DNA from: Litorimonas sp046250185
Lineage (GTDB): Bacteria > Pseudomonadota > Alphaproteobacteria > Caulobacterales > Maricaulaceae
Strand: one strand, 5' to 3'
Length of the DNA stretch: 64,000 nucleotides
NCBI RefSeq assembly: GCF_046250185.1
Contig: NZ_CP176469.1
Position numbers and translations under genes: made by a program. The notes beneath the pieces are model-generated. The model was not told where the DNA came from. It was given only the letters and a program-made list of their open reading frames with translations, and searched no databases. Below, piece after piece: positions 47,883 to 57,599 of the stretch; the stretch's first letter is position 1, and each line of letters begins with the position of its first letter.

Positions 47883-48946
47883 CCTGTATAGGCAAAGCGC
47901 GAATTGCGCGCGCCGTCCAGAATCATCTCGGCCATCAAAGCCCCGCTGCCTGCGCATAATGTCCAGCCCATATGACCGTGACCTGCATTGACCCACAGGC
48001 CCGGAATAGAGGTACCGTCAATAAATGGGCGACCTGCCTTGGACACAGGCCGCATAGCCTCCCATGTCGAGGTCGGATCACCGAGGGCTGCCGTCATCTG
48101 CGGGGCAATGTCTTGCCAGCGCTGTAACATAGGAGCGGCGTCTTGATTATTCCATCCGCCCGACAAGCGCAGCGTCTTGCCGAATAAGGACAGTGCAGAG
48201 CGTGACGCGACGTCCATAACAGGGATTTCAGGCAAATCCATATTTGGCGCCTTAAAGTTCACTGCATGGCCCCGCACCCCAATAATATCAATCGATAGAC
48301 CCAGCTGCGCGAGAAGCGATCCGCTCTGCGCGCCCGCTGCAATAATGACGTGATCAGGGCGAAATCTGTTCGATCCCGATGCAACCGTTAGGCCGTCCGC
48401 GTCTTGTCTAATCTGAATATTTTTTGCGCCATATATAATGTATGCATCTCGGTGGATCAGATCACGCTCCAGCGCCTCACCATAGGCCCGGGCATCACCA
48501 GAGCGATCATTCGGAAAAAATAAAGCGGGACGATCAAAACTGCGCGCCGCGTCTTGTATAATCTCGCAAGAGATTCCCGCGCTTGCAAAGGCTAGCTTCT
48601 GCCGCTGTGCGGTCGAAATATTGTCAAACATTTGCACGCAGCCTGCTGGTCGTTTGGCCATATCCGCCAGGCCCAGTCGGTCAATATTATCCGCGATCAA
48701 GGCTTGGCTTTGACGCGCCAGAAACAGCACGCTCGCAGTCGCCTTTGGATCATCAGGCAAATCGGGGGCCCAACTTCGACTTTGACTGGGATGTATCATG
48801 CCAGAATTAGAAAAACTCGTGCCGCGCACTGGCCCGTCTCGGGCCTCCAAAATCGTGACCTTTACGCCCCTTGCGAGCAAAACATCGGCGCATGAAAGGC
48901 CGATCAGGCCTGCGCCAATAATTACGATATGTGTCGAGGCGCTCAT
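47879..48946 (-). CDS. FAD-dependent D-amino acid dehydrogenase-like oxidoreductase
   Basis: The protein has 355 residues. The N-terminal Rossmann motif IVIIGAGLIGLSCADVLLARG is followed by the E of VTILEA, and the DadA/GlpO-type substrate domain contains FSNSGMIHPSQS and the C-terminal GLWVNAGHGHMGWTL. It is somewhat shorter than DadA (about 410-430). It probably oxidises a D-amino acid or other amine at the membrane face; the substrate is uncertain. The stop overlaps that of the converging phosphatase gene by 4 nt. Confidence 0.8.
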   Translation of the reverse strand: MSASTHIVIIGAGLIGLSCADVLLARGVKVTILEARDGPVRGTSFSNSGMIHPSQSRSWAPDLPDDPKATASVLFLARQSQALIADNIDRLGLADMAKRPAGCVQMFDNISTAQRQKLAFASAGISCEIIQDAARSFDRPALFFPNDRSGDARAYGEALERDLIHRDAYIIYGAKNIQIRQDADGLTVASGSNRFRPDHVIIAAGAQSGSLLAQLGLSIDIIGVRGHAVNFKAPNMDLPEIPVMDVASRSALSLFGKTLRLSGGWNNQDAAPMLQRWQDIAPQMTAALGDPTSTWEAMRPVSKAGRPFIDGTSIPGLWVNAGHGHMGWTLCAGSGALMAEMILDGARNSRFAYTG

Positions 48947-49052
48947 CCTTCCGCGCCTATATCAATTCCACGCCGTATATAAAGAGGCATTTACACGCTT
49001 GCGCAAAAATGGTGCAACGAAGATAGCAAATAGCACCAAAAGGCACGATCTT

Positions 49053-50798
49053 ATGACGCAACTATCAAGATTATTAGGAGTCAGCTTGATCTGCTTGCTC
49101 ACGGCGTGCGGGGCAGAAGAAAGCCTTGCGCCCGAAGCTCTGATTATCACACCACAGGGACCGGTTCAGGGTGTGACGACTGAGGACGCAGGCATCTATA
49201 ATTTTAAAGGCGTCCCCTTTGCCGCACCGCCTGTGGGCGATCTGCGCTGGGCCGCACCTACCTCTGCCCCAAAATGGACGAATACGCGCGCAGCCGACAC
49301 ATTCGGTAATCGCTGCATGCAGCCCACAGGGTCCGAAGGTGGCTTTCTGACCCGTATGATTGAGGGGCATGGCCTCGGGGCGGTTAAGAACTTCCTGATC
49401 AAGCGAGCTGTCGCGGCGCAAAAGCCTGCTCCTATGAGTGAGGATTGCCTCTATTTAAATGTTCGCACAGGCAATTTAAACGGCGAAGCGCCTCAGCCTG
49501 TCATGGTCTGGATACACGGCGGGGGGCACCAATTTGGCTCTGCCGATACGAATTACTACCAATCCAACGGACTCGCCGAGAAAGGCGTGGTCTTAGTCAC
49601 GATCAATTACCGTTTGGGCGTATTTGGCTACATGGCACACCCTGCCCTATCGGCCAGTGATCCCAACGGCGTCTCAGGCAATTACGGCACGCTGGATCAA
49701 ATAGCGGCCCTTGAGTGGGTGCGCGATAATATCAGCGCATATGGCGGCGATCCTGACAATGTCACTATTTTTGGCGAAAGCGCGGGCGGCTGGTCGGTCA
49801 CGGAAATGATGGCATCCCCTCTTGCGGAAGGCCTGTTTGATAAAGCGATCGCGCAAAGCGGCGCGTCGACCTATCACTTAGGGCAGATGGACGGTGTCGG
49901 CTTGGGTTGGCCCAGCGGATACGCCACAGGACGACTAGTTGCTGGAGCCTTGGGCCTCTCTGATCCGACTGCCGAAGACCTCCGCGCGGTACCTGCCGAA
50001 ACGATGATGGCCAAACTTCCGCCGACAGCCGAAGAAGGCTTCCACCACATTCGGGACGGTTACGTCTTTCCTGAAAATGTCGGGTTAGCATTTCGTGATG
50101 GAACATTTGCGTCTGTGCCGTTGATGACGGGATATAACGCTGACGAAGGGTCGCTATTTTTCTCAGATGACCCACAGCCGAGCGTTTGGCTGTCTGATCT
50201 CGCGCCAGCCGATCGCGAGACACTGATCAACAAATTGTCAGCGGCCTTCCCGACACAAGCTGGGCAAATCGTTGATCTCTATGACCTCGACACAGATTTT
50301 ATGACGGGCGGTGAAGCCATGATGGGAGACGAGATTTTTGGTGTGAATATTCGCTATATTGCAGAACAAAATGAAACAGCGGGCAGCGACACTTATGTCT
50401 ATCACTTCTCCCGCGTGCCGCCATCTGACACTCAAACACTTGGCGCATTTCATGCTGCAGAAATTCCTTTTGTCTTTGACAGTAGCGAGCCTATTTTGGG
50501 CCTGAGCGAAGATGACGAAGCATTGACGGAGATCATGCTGACCTACTGGACGAATTTTGCCAGAACAGGCAATCCCAACGACGCAAAGCTGCCCAACTGG
50601 CCGATATATAAAGGCGAAAATTGGATGCATTTGTCTGGCAATACGGGACGCGCACTGGCGCAAGCCGAGACAGATATACGGGTCGTCAAATTGGATGCTT
50701 TAACGGAGGGGCTGCACGTTAAACTGGATACGTTAGCGCAGACGCGCGCGGCCGAGTCTAATGCGTTAGATACAGGGATAATGACGTCACCCAAATAG
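49053..50798 (+). CDS. Type-B carboxylesterase, lipoprotein
   Basis: The protein has 581 residues from ATG 49053, which opens a lipoprotein signal (lipobox LLTAC). The longer frame upstream runs antisense through the DadA-like gene and is not real. Carboxylesterase hallmarks are GVPFAAPPVGDLRW (N-term), SEDCLYLNV, the oxyanion WIHGGGHQFGSA and the nucleophile elbow FGESAGGWS. The Glu (YNADEGSLFF) and His (GAFHAAEIPFVF) complete the triad. It hydrolyses carboxylic esters at the cell surface or in the periplasm. Only 106 nt separate it from the divergent DadA-like gene. Confidence 0.9.
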   Translation: MTQLSRLLGVSLICLLTACGAEESLAPEALIITPQGPVQGVTTEDAGIYNFKGVPFAAPPVGDLRWAAPTSAPKWTNTRAADTFGNRCMQPTGSEGGFLTRMIEGHGLGAVKNFLIKRAVAAQKPAPMSEDCLYLNVRTGNLNGEAPQPVMVWIHGGGHQFGSADTNYYQSNGLAEKGVVLVTINYRLGVFGYMAHPALSASDPNGVSGNYGTLDQIAALEWVRDNISAYGGDPDNVTIFGESAGGWSVTEMMASPLAEGLFDKAIAQSGASTYHLGQMDGVGLGWPSGYATGRLVAGALGLSDPTAEDLRAVPAETMMAKLPPTAEEGFHHIRDGYVFPENVGLAFRDGTFASVPLMTGYNADEGSLFFSDDPQPSVWLSDLAPADRETLINKLSAAFPTQAGQIVDLYDLDTDFMTGGEAMMGDEIFGVNIRYIAEQNETAGSDTYVYHFSRVPPSDTQTLGAFHAAEIPFVFDSSEPILGLSEDDEALTEIMLTYWTNFARTGNPNDAKLPNWPIYKGENWMHLSGNTGRALAQAETDIRVVKLDALTEGLHVKLDTLAQTRAAESNALDTGIMTSPK

Positions 50799-50898
50799 TA
50801 TAATCGCAGCCCAACAAAGTAGGCCTTGAGACTTTATTAAGCCTAGTTTCGAAGCAGTTGGAAACCTTTTTCATGTATCTTATCCCAATAAATTTAAG

Positions 50899-52296
50899 AT
50901 GTGGGATGTGCAGATTATGATGAAACGCTATTTAATGAATACAAGTGGCAACGTCGCCATGATGTTCAGTGTGACTGCCCTCGTCATGTTAATGGGCATT
51001 GGCCTCGCCATTGATTATAGCGGCGCAGCCAGCCGCAATAGTGAGCTTCAACGCTATGTCGACGCCGCTGTGCTCGCAGCAGGAAAATCCCGTTTGAAGG
51101 ATGAAGGTGAGTTGAGCGAAATCGTAGATGCCACGATTGCGGCTCACAACCTTGAAAACTGGGACATCACAGCAGTCACGAAAGTCAAAAATGACCAAGT
51201 TTCTGTCGTCGCCAACCTCAAATACGATACGTCCCTGATGGGCATTTTTGGGAAAAAGGTGCTGGATATCAGTGTTGATTCTGGATCACCGATCGCGACG
51301 AAAACTCCGATCAATTTGGCGCTTGTGCTTGACACTACGGGTTCAATGGCCGGATCAAACATGGCCGACCTGATTGCGGCTAGTGAAGACTTAGCCGATC
51401 AACTGGATGAAATGAAAACCGAAGTTCGCGCCTCGCTCGTGCCGTTTGGGGAATACGTTAATGTAGGACCAGGTAACAAAGGCGAGCCTTGGCTCGATAC
51501 GTCCAAAGACGGCCTGACGGAAACGACTTATGAGTGCTGGAAAACGCGCGATATTGATCAACGTGGTGTTTGCACGCCCACAGGTCGGGAAATCTCAGCG
51601 CCTATTTATTCCGATGGTGTGCAAACAGGTACGAGGACGTATGACGAACAGACCTGTACTGACAATACGTACATGCCAGAACGCGACGAGTGTCGGGACA
51701 TAACGCGCACATATACTTGGCACGGATGCGTAAATTCTCGCCCTGATCCTTACAACATGGAACCAGAGTATAATTCGCGTCAAATTCCAGCTCATTATAA
51801 TGATCCAGATAAATGCGGTGCGGAGATCATTCCGCTAACCAATAATATGGGTGATATAAAAACAGGTATTCAAAACCTAGAAGCGCGCGGCGAAACATAC
51901 TTGCCTGCGGGTCTAATGTGGGGGTGGAGAACGCTGGATGAAAGCCAACCTTTCACGCAGGCGTCTTCGTCTAAAAAAGGCGCAGTCAATGCGATTTTGC
52001 TGATGACAGACGGTGCCAATACGCGAAACCTTATGAGCAACGGCACCCATAGCGGTTCGAACGGCGCAACAGGTCTCGCAAAAACAAAAGGTGTTTGCGA
52101 TAAGATTAAAGCGGCGGGCATCCAAATTTTTACAGTGGGCTATCGCCTTCCTGGGTCTGCCGATGACACCTCTGAAGTCTTGGATTATTGCGCATCATCC
52201 CCGGGGCAGAGCTTTAATGCCGACAATGCAGCGGAATTGACCGCGTCATTTGAGAGCATTGGTAGCATGTTGGATTCCGTGCGCATTTCGTATTAA
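50899..52296 (+). CDS. TadG-like pilus-assembly protein with VWA domain
   Basis: The protein has up to 465 residues; ATG 50917 is an equally good start. The N-terminal TadE/G-like segment (SGNVAMMFSVTALVMLMGIGLA, then DYSGA) is the membrane anchor of Flp/Tad-type pilus proteins. The periplasmic part is a von Willebrand A domain with the metal-site LDTTGSMAGS (DxxGS with Ser) and ILLMTDGANT. A cysteine-rich insertion (about 205-300; CWKTRDIDQRGVC, CTDN, DECRD) splits it. No other tad genes are near, so it may be a stand-alone adhesin-like pseudopilin or orphan TadG. Confidence 0.82.
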   Translation: MWDVQIMMKRYLMNTSGNVAMMFSVTALVMLMGIGLAIDYSGAASRNSELQRYVDAAVLAAGKSRLKDEGELSEIVDATIAAHNLENWDITAVTKVKNDQVSVVANLKYDTSLMGIFGKKVLDISVDSGSPIATKTPINLALVLDTTGSMAGSNMADLIAASEDLADQLDEMKTEVRASLVPFGEYVNVGPGNKGEPWLDTSKDGLTETTYECWKTRDIDQRGVCTPTGREISAPIYSDGVQTGTRTYDEQTCTDNTYMPERDECRDITRTYTWHGCVNSRPDPYNMEPEYNSRQIPAHYNDPDKCGAEIIPLTNNMGDIKTGIQNLEARGETYLPAGLMWGWRTLDESQPFTQASSSKKGAVNAILLMTDGANTRNLMSNGTHSGSNGATGLAKTKGVCDKIKAAGIQIFTVGYRLPGSADDTSEVLDYCASSPGQSFNADNAAELTASFESIGSMLDSVRISY

Positions 52297-52319
52297 GCGC
52301 TAAGCATCACAAATAATCT

Positions 52320-52366
52320 CAAAGCCTAGCCGCAGGGTCACCCTCGCGCGCTAGGCTTTTCTTTTG
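52320..52366. terminator. Bidirectional terminator between TadG-like and isomerase genes
   Basis: The stem AAAGCCTAGC / GCTAGGCTTT has T-rich sequence on the plus side (TTTTCTTTT), with an inner AGGGT-ACCCT hairpin. The last codons of the minus-strand isomerase lie inside it. Confidence 0.8.
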
Positions 52367-53184
52367 GGCAGATCAGCATAATTCCCCACCCGCTTTTGCT
52401 TCCCCGACACCATGGCTTCCATCATCTCTGACGGGATCAGCATGGACATATTCCATACGGCAATATTATCGAGTGTATCTTTAGTGTCGTGGTCCCGAGC
52501 ATACGTGATGATCCGCTTGCAGCCATAGACAGCAAGCGGCGGCTTCGTCGCAATCTCTGCCGCCAACGCCATGACGGCTTTCATCATCGCGTCTTGGTCT
52601 GCATAGACTTCGTTATATAATCCGCGAGATTTACACTCCTGCGACCCCATTTTTCGGCCAGTATAAGCCAGTTCTCGCACAACGCCTTCGGGCATGTGAT
52701 TTAGGATGCGGGGGAATGTGCCAACATCGGCGACCATGCCGACATTGATTTCGTAAATCGTGATGAAGCTATCCTCTGTTCCGTAACGCATATCGCAGGC
52801 CGTAATCAGATCGACCCCGCCGCCGTAACATCCACCTTGGATCGCCGCGATCACGGGGATACGACATGCTTCGATCGCATTGAAACTGTCTTGCAAGCGA
52901 AGCACGTTATTTTGATAAAAATTAAGGCCGTAGCTAGGATCATTCTTATCCTGCGTGCCGCCAATATCGGCACTGAACATCGCCAAATCTATACCCGCCG
53001 AAAAGATAGACCCTGTCGAGGAAATGACAATCACGCGTGCTTTGGAATTGTCGTCAATGTCGCGGATGATGTCTGGCAATTCACGCCAGAATGCCGCGTT
53101 CATGGCGTTACGCTTATCTGGCCGCGTCATCTGGATATGCGCAATATTATCCGCGATTGAGACGGTGAAACATTCATAGGTCAT
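52351..53184 (-). CDS. Crotonase: delta(3,5)-delta(2,4)-dienoyl-CoA isomerase-like
   Basis: The protein has 277 residues of the enoyl-CoA hydratase/isomerase fold. It resembles mammalian ECH1 rather than a hydratase: the acidic triad lies in ACDMRYG (Asp), YEINVGM (Glu) and VADVGTFPR (Asp). KMGSQECKSRGL and WNMSML also match. The oxyanion-hole block IFSAGIDLAMF and GGCYGGGVDL are present. It would shift double bonds during degradation of polyunsaturated fatty acids. It is the last gene of a three-gene operon with DUF2855 and DUF1330 proteins. Confidence 0.82.
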   Translation of the reverse strand: MTYECFTVSIADNIAHIQMTRPDKRNAMNAAFWRELPDIIRDIDDNSKARVIVISSTGSIFSAGIDLAMFSADIGGTQDKNDPSYGLNFYQNNVLRLQDSFNAIEACRIPVIAAIQGGCYGGGVDLITACDMRYGTEDSFITIYEINVGMVADVGTFPRILNHMPEGVVRELAYTGRKMGSQECKSRGLYNEVYADQDAMMKAVMALAAEIATKPPLAVYGCKRIITYARDHDTKDTLDNIAVWNMSMLIPSEMMEAMVSGKQKRVGNYADLPKRKA

Positions 53185-53202
53185 ATGCGTGTCCTCATTG
53201 AA

Positions 53203-54288
53203 TTAGAGCGTGAAAAGATAGCCTTTATCGGGTGACGCCGTGCCGCCCAAGACATCCTGATAGGCTTTCAGGACAGGGCCAACGCCTTCCGCTTTTTCAA
53301 CCTCCAGCCAGTCCTGCGCACTTGTCAAAAACGGCACCCAGCGCTGGCCGAGGCGCTGTGCAAAACCTCCCCCGCCCCACTCGCCGATGCGAAGTTTCGC
53401 GCGGTCTGGCGCGAAGAAAAATTCAGATTTCGCAGGGGACTTCGTTGCACCTTTTTTCCCCGCTTCCCAATGGGACATACCTACACAACATATATAGGTC
53501 AGGTTTTCTTCAAAATGGTCAGCCACGGTTTGCAAGACTTTACCATTGCCCGACATATCGACAATCACCGTTTTGACGTCAGGGTTGAGGTCTGTGATCG
53601 TGTCGTAAGTTTGGACTTCATCATAAAAGCCCGTGCTTCCCGTGAAGGCTTTATTGCCCTCTGACGTCAGCCCCGTCACTTTAATCCCGCCGCGTTCTCT
53701 CAAACAGAATGCCGTTCCCAGTGCGGTCTTGGACGAGGCGGAGAGGATCAAAACTTGTTCTGCGCCGTAGAAATCTTGATCCGCCAGAAAGTCATCAATC
53801 AGAAAGCTTGTTGTAAAGAGTGGGCGCAGGATAGGCTGTAAATCCATATTCAACGCAAAGGACGGATCGGCGTCCACAAAAGTGTAACCGTTATACAGGC
53901 TATGCAGTGGCACACGGTGGGCATTGCCGTCTTGAAATCCAGACGAGGTCAGGCGCGTGGGTTTCATGTCAAAAGTCTGCGTGATGGGCAGAAAACCGTA
54001 GACAACTTTACCAACCGGCACGTCTGCACATTTGCTCTCTGTCACTTCCGCAAACCCCCAGACTGGCATGCGGCCATGCTCTGGCATATTAATGCCGTAA
54101 TCCGTGGGGTTGAAATAGTGCCAATAGCCGATCTGATGGCCTGTCACCATATAGGTGACATTGTTCGCCGTCAGCGCCCAAGGCCCGACTTTGCAGCGGA
54201 CAAAGCCGTCTGCCAGCTCGCCGTGGGGGGCTTTGACAATCGTTACGTCTGTAAAGTCATCGCGTTTAACGAGAAGTGTTTCGGTCAT
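53203..54288 (-). CDS. DUF2855 protein (MDR-like dehydrogenase family)
   Basis: The protein has 361 residues. It matches DUF2855, with VTGHQIGYWHYFNPTDYG, MPVWGFAEVTES and the C-terminal Rossmann-like block ASSKTALGTAFCLRERGG. The fold looks like a zinc-free medium-chain dehydrogenase but the enzyme activity is not established. It overlaps the upstream DUF1330-like gene by 4 nt (ATGA) and precedes the dienoyl-CoA isomerase by 18 nt, so it probably acts in the same lipid-related pathway (inference). Confidence 0.82.
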   Translation of the reverse strand: MTETLLVKRDDFTDVTIVKAPHGELADGFVRCKVGPWALTANNVTYMVTGHQIGYWHYFNPTDYGINMPEHGRMPVWGFAEVTESKCADVPVGKVVYGFLPITQTFDMKPTRLTSSGFQDGNAHRVPLHSLYNGYTFVDADPSFALNMDLQPILRPLFTTSFLIDDFLADQDFYGAEQVLILSASSKTALGTAFCLRERGGIKVTGLTSEGNKAFTGSTGFYDEVQTYDTITDLNPDVKTVIVDMSGNGKVLQTVADHFEENLTYICCVGMSHWEAGKKGATKSPAKSEFFFAPDRAKLRIGEWGGGGFAQRLGQRWVPFLTSAQDWLEVEKAEGVGPVLKAYQDVLGGTASPDKGYLFTL

Positions 54289-54710
54289 GAGAACATCGCC
54301 TTTTCTGTGCAGCTGATCAGGAGTTGCCCTTCGAGGCCCGCTAATCTGTGGTGATAAAAACTTCGGTAGCGCTCTGAACTGACAGTCTTGAACATGGTTT
54401 CAGCGTCGGGGTAGCGGACGATTGCAGCACTATCCCATTCGCCGTCCGCTTGTCCGATCAAGGTTTTTACAATCTCACCGCTAAACACAGTTTCAACACC
54501 CACAATGTCCAGATCACGCAACATCTCGCCAAAGGCGGCTGCATAGCGACCATAAGCAGTGACGCCCGAAACGTCTTCGCCGTCTTTATAAGTTGCGCGG
54601 TCTTTGAATTTCAAAAGGTTGAGCATAAATACTGGCTCGCCCGCAGGATGCCCTGCCAGAAACGCTTTGATCTGATCATCTGTCGGGGAGACAGCATTTA
54701 TCACGGCCAT
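54285..54710 (-). CDS. DUF1330-like dimeric alpha-beta barrel protein
   Basis: The protein has 141 residues. The ferredoxin-like block PVFMLNLLKFKD followed by GVTAYGRYAAAFGEML and AAIVRYPDAETMFK is typical of DUF1330 and related dimeric alpha-beta-barrel enzymes. Function is unknown. It is the first gene of the operon with the DUF2855 gene and the isomerase. Confidence 0.75.
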   Translation of the reverse strand: MAVINAVSPTDDQIKAFLAGHPAGEPVFMLNLLKFKDRATYKDGEDVSGVTAYGRYAAAFGEMLRDLDIVGVETVFSGEIVKTLIGQADGEWDSAAIVRYPDAETMFKTVSSERYRSFYHHRLAGLEGQLLISCTEKAMFS

Positions 54711-54908
54711 ATGATGTCCTCACTTTTATACGGCACCACGCTAGTGCAGTCCTGTGCGGCGCTCAAGGATCATCGCACATTCTCCCGCACACAAAAATGC
54801 ATGACCTTTTTGCGGAGCGTATCTCTTAGCACAACCTTAATGCGGTGATCAGGAATTTTTAAGGACTCTGCGCTAATTCTGCCTCCACTTTTATAATCGG
54901 GGATGATC

Positions 54909-55712
54909 ATGCGTTATATCAAATTTCTTCTGCCAGCTGTTTTATTGTCAGGCTGTTCACTGGGGTCTCATGGATTTGACAACCACGCGAAAGCACCAAG
55001 TTACGGGCAACAGGGCGCACATCACGGCGCTTATCAAAGCACGCCTTATCAGCCAGCTTGCGAATATTCAGGCTGCGAAAGTGGGTATTCTGTCTCTAAC
55101 GCGCCAACAGTTTACGGCGGAAATGCTGCGCATGCGGGTCATCAATACGGCGCGCCGCAGACGCCATCTGCTAACGCTTATGGCGGCCAAGTCGCACATC
55201 ATAATGCACGTGGCCCGCACGGATATGGACAAGTGCCAAACCTGCGTCGGGCCTATAAATACGGCACGCTCGGTGCGACAATGTATGATGTCGATTCTGA
55301 CATTTTCGGTATTCAAGGCCGCGTTGGCTATCAATCTGCAGGCGTCTTTGGCGTAGAGGCAGAGGCTTCAACGAGCCTATCCAGCGATTCAGAGGACGTC
55401 TTAGGCGTGACAACGAAAACGGGTATCGACTATCAAGTCGCGGGCTTTGCAGTCCTCCGCCAGCCGATCAGCGAGAAATTCTCAATCCACGCACGCGGCG
55501 GGTATCACGTTACAGAATTTGATAGTGAAGCAACAACCGCTGGCGTGACAACAGATCTTGATGTCGGCAATAGAGACGGTTTCGCCTACGGTGTTGGCGG
55601 CGAATATAATCTCAATCGCCGCGACTCGCTGCGCCTTGATTTCACGCGCTATGATGTTGAAGAGCTTGGCTCACTCGACTCTGTTTCAGTCGCTTACGCT
55701 CGCAAATTCTAA
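54909..55712 (+). CDS. Outer-membrane beta-barrel lipoprotein (porin-like)
   Basis: The protein has 267 residues from ATG 54909; ATG 54903 adds two. A lipoprotein signal (lipobox LLSGC) is followed by a low-complexity, Gly/Tyr/His-rich linker (about 20-110). A C-terminal eight-stranded beta-barrel domain (about 115-267) has alternating patterns (GRVGYQSAGVFGVEAEAS) and a terminal aromatic (YARKF). OmpA-like/OmpW-type barrels end this way. The role is probably structural or adhesive. A near-consensus CtrA half-site (TTAG-N7-TTAA) lies upstream at 54826-54840. Confidence 0.75.
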   Translation: MRYIKFLLPAVLLSGCSLGSHGFDNHAKAPSYGQQGAHHGAYQSTPYQPACEYSGCESGYSVSNAPTVYGGNAAHAGHQYGAPQTPSANAYGGQVAHHNARGPHGYGQVPNLRRAYKYGTLGATMYDVDSDIFGIQGRVGYQSAGVFGVEAEASTSLSSDSEDVLGVTTKTGIDYQVAGFAVLRQPISEKFSIHARGGYHVTEFDSEATTAGVTTDLDVGNRDGFAYGVGGEYNLNRRDSLRLDFTRYDVEELGSLDSVSVAYARKF

Positions 55713-57550
55713 GCTAACTCTGGCGCGGGTAGGTCTTTCTGCCGCGCCCATAAATCTGCATAGAGGCCCTGTTGTTTCAGCAGGGCTTCATGCGTTCCGC
55801 GCTCGACAATCTGTCCGTCTTCCATGACCAAGATCAAATCTGCCCGCTCTATCGTGGACAGACGGTGGGCGATGACCAGCGTGGTTCGGTTAGTTGCAGC
55901 TTGCTCCAACGCGGCCTGAATATCGCGTTCAGTCCCGCTATCGAGTGCAGACGTCGCTTCGTCCAAGATCAAGATGGCAGGGTCTTTCAACAGCGTTCGC
56001 GCAATCGCAACACGCTGCTTCTCGCCGCCAGACAACTTTAACCCTCGCTCTCCCACAATGGTGTCGTAGCCCTTGGGCAAGGTCAGAATGAAGTCATGGA
56101 TTTGCGCATCACGCGCCGCTTGCTCAATCTCGTCTTGGCTCGCGCTCGGTTTCGCATAGGCGATATTATAGCCAATCGTATCGTTAAATAGGACAGTGTC
56201 TTGCGGCACAATCCCGATCGCTTCGCGGACAGAGGCTTGCGTGACTTGCGTAATGTCTTGATCGTCAATCAACACGCGTCCGCCCGCCAGATTATAAAAG
56301 CGGAATAAAATACGCGACAGCGTCGACTTGCCAGCGCCCGTTGGCCCAACGACAGCCACCATTTGCCCAGGCTTGATCTCGAAACTGACATCTTTGAGAA
56401 TTGGGCGGTCAGCATCATACTGAAAATTCACATTTTCAAAGCGAATGTCGCCTGCGACTTTCCCTAATTTTCCAGCGTCTGGCACGTCCAAAACTTCTGG
56501 CGTTTGCTCCATCAAAGTGAACATTTTTTCCATATCCGTCAGCGCTTGCTTAATCTCGCGATAGGCAAAACCCAGAATATTTAGCGGGCGGTAGAGCTGC
56601 GTCATGACCATAGTTACGGCGGTAATATCACCGACGGTCATGCTCCCCGCTAAGGTCTCATAACCCGCGAGTGTAATCACAAGCACGAGGCCAAGGTTCA
56701 TCAAAAATGATTGACCGATATTAACGGTTGCCAGCGACGTGCGTGAGCGAATGGCGGCTTCTTGATAGCCCTCCATCGCGGAATCATATCGTCCCGTCTC
56801 AAAATCTTCGGCACTAAAATACTTGACGGTTTCGTAGTTGAGCAGGCTATCGACAGCTTTGCCAGCGGCCTCTGTATCGCGCTTATTCATCTCGCGTCGA
56901 AACTTCAAACGCCATTCCGTCGTGGTCACAGTGAACAGAATATAACTCAGCACAATCGCGACAGCAATCACCGAGAACCACCCGTTATAGGCTAGCCAAA
57001 ACGCGACCGCAGCGATCGTGAGTTCCAGTAAAGTCGGCCCAATATTGAACAGTAAAAAGCGAAACAGAAAATCAATCGACCTCACGCCCCGTTCAATAAT
57101 GCGCGACAATCCACCCGTGCGCTTATCCAAGTGGTAGCGCAAAGAGAGTTGGTGCATATGCCGAAAGGTCGCCGTCGCCACGCTGCGTTGTGCGAATTGC
57201 GCTACGGGAGCGAAGATATACTCGCGTCCTTCTGATAAGAACACCGCAAAGAGTTTAAGCAGACCGTAGCCTAGAACAAATCCGACAATACCCACCCAAA
57301 CTGCGCTCCATTCCCCATTATTATCTTGCGCCGTGTTCACAGCATCAATCGCCCAACCAAACAAGAACGGCGAACCTACCAGCACGAACTTTCCGATGAT
57401 CGTCAGGACAATCGCCGCTAGCGAACGCAGCTTAAACGGCAGATTTCCAGCAGGCCACAGATAGGGCTTTAGCCGCGCTAAGCCTTTCAACTGTGTGATC
57501 AGGCTTTCTTCATTGCGGGTCGTCGGTTCGGTGGGTTGCATCATAGCCAT
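55709..57550 (-). CDS. Atm1-type ABC exporter (heavy-metal/Fe-S related)
   Basis: The protein has 613 residues, a full half-transporter: six membrane helices (about 45-350) and an ATPase domain with Walker A GPTGAGKST, signature LSGGEKQR, Walker B ILILDEATSALD and H-loop VIAHRLST. The order and linker (MEKMFTLMEQTPEVLDVPD) match the Atm1/AtmA family. These export glutathione-linked or heavy-metal conjugates and support Fe-S homeostasis; an Mrp Fe-S carrier is encoded nearby. The gene converges with the beta-barrel gene, with a 4-nt overlap of stops. Confidence 0.9.
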   Translation of the reverse strand: MAMMQPTEPTTRNEESLITQLKGLARLKPYLWPAGNLPFKLRSLAAIVLTIIGKFVLVGSPFLFGWAIDAVNTAQDNNGEWSAVWVGIVGFVLGYGLLKLFAVFLSEGREYIFAPVAQFAQRSVATATFRHMHQLSLRYHLDKRTGGLSRIIERGVRSIDFLFRFLLFNIGPTLLELTIAAVAFWLAYNGWFSVIAVAIVLSYILFTVTTTEWRLKFRREMNKRDTEAAGKAVDSLLNYETVKYFSAEDFETGRYDSAMEGYQEAAIRSRTSLATVNIGQSFLMNLGLVLVITLAGYETLAGSMTVGDITAVTMVMTQLYRPLNILGFAYREIKQALTDMEKMFTLMEQTPEVLDVPDAGKLGKVAGDIRFENVNFQYDADRPILKDVSFEIKPGQMVAVVGPTGAGKSTLSRILFRFYNLAGGRVLIDDQDITQVTQASVREAIGIVPQDTVLFNDTIGYNIAYAKPSASQDEIEQAARDAQIHDFILTLPKGYDTIVGERGLKLSGGEKQRVAIARTLLKDPAILILDEATSALDSGTERDIQAALEQAATNRTTLVIAHRLSTIERADLILVMEDGQIVERGTHEALLKQQGLYADLWARQKDLPAPELA

Positions 57551-57599
57551 GTGGGGGCGAATGAGCCGCTTGTAAACCCAATGCTAACGGTCTTTTGGT

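Noticed and set aside
48798..49052. N-terminal extension of the carboxylesterase
   Set aside because: It runs antisense through the DadA-like start and would hide the lipoprotein signal at 49053.
54826..54840. CtrA-like site TTAG-N7-TTAA upstream of the beta-barrel gene
   Set aside because: One mismatch in an 8-base motif is easily found by chance; mentioned only in the gene entry.
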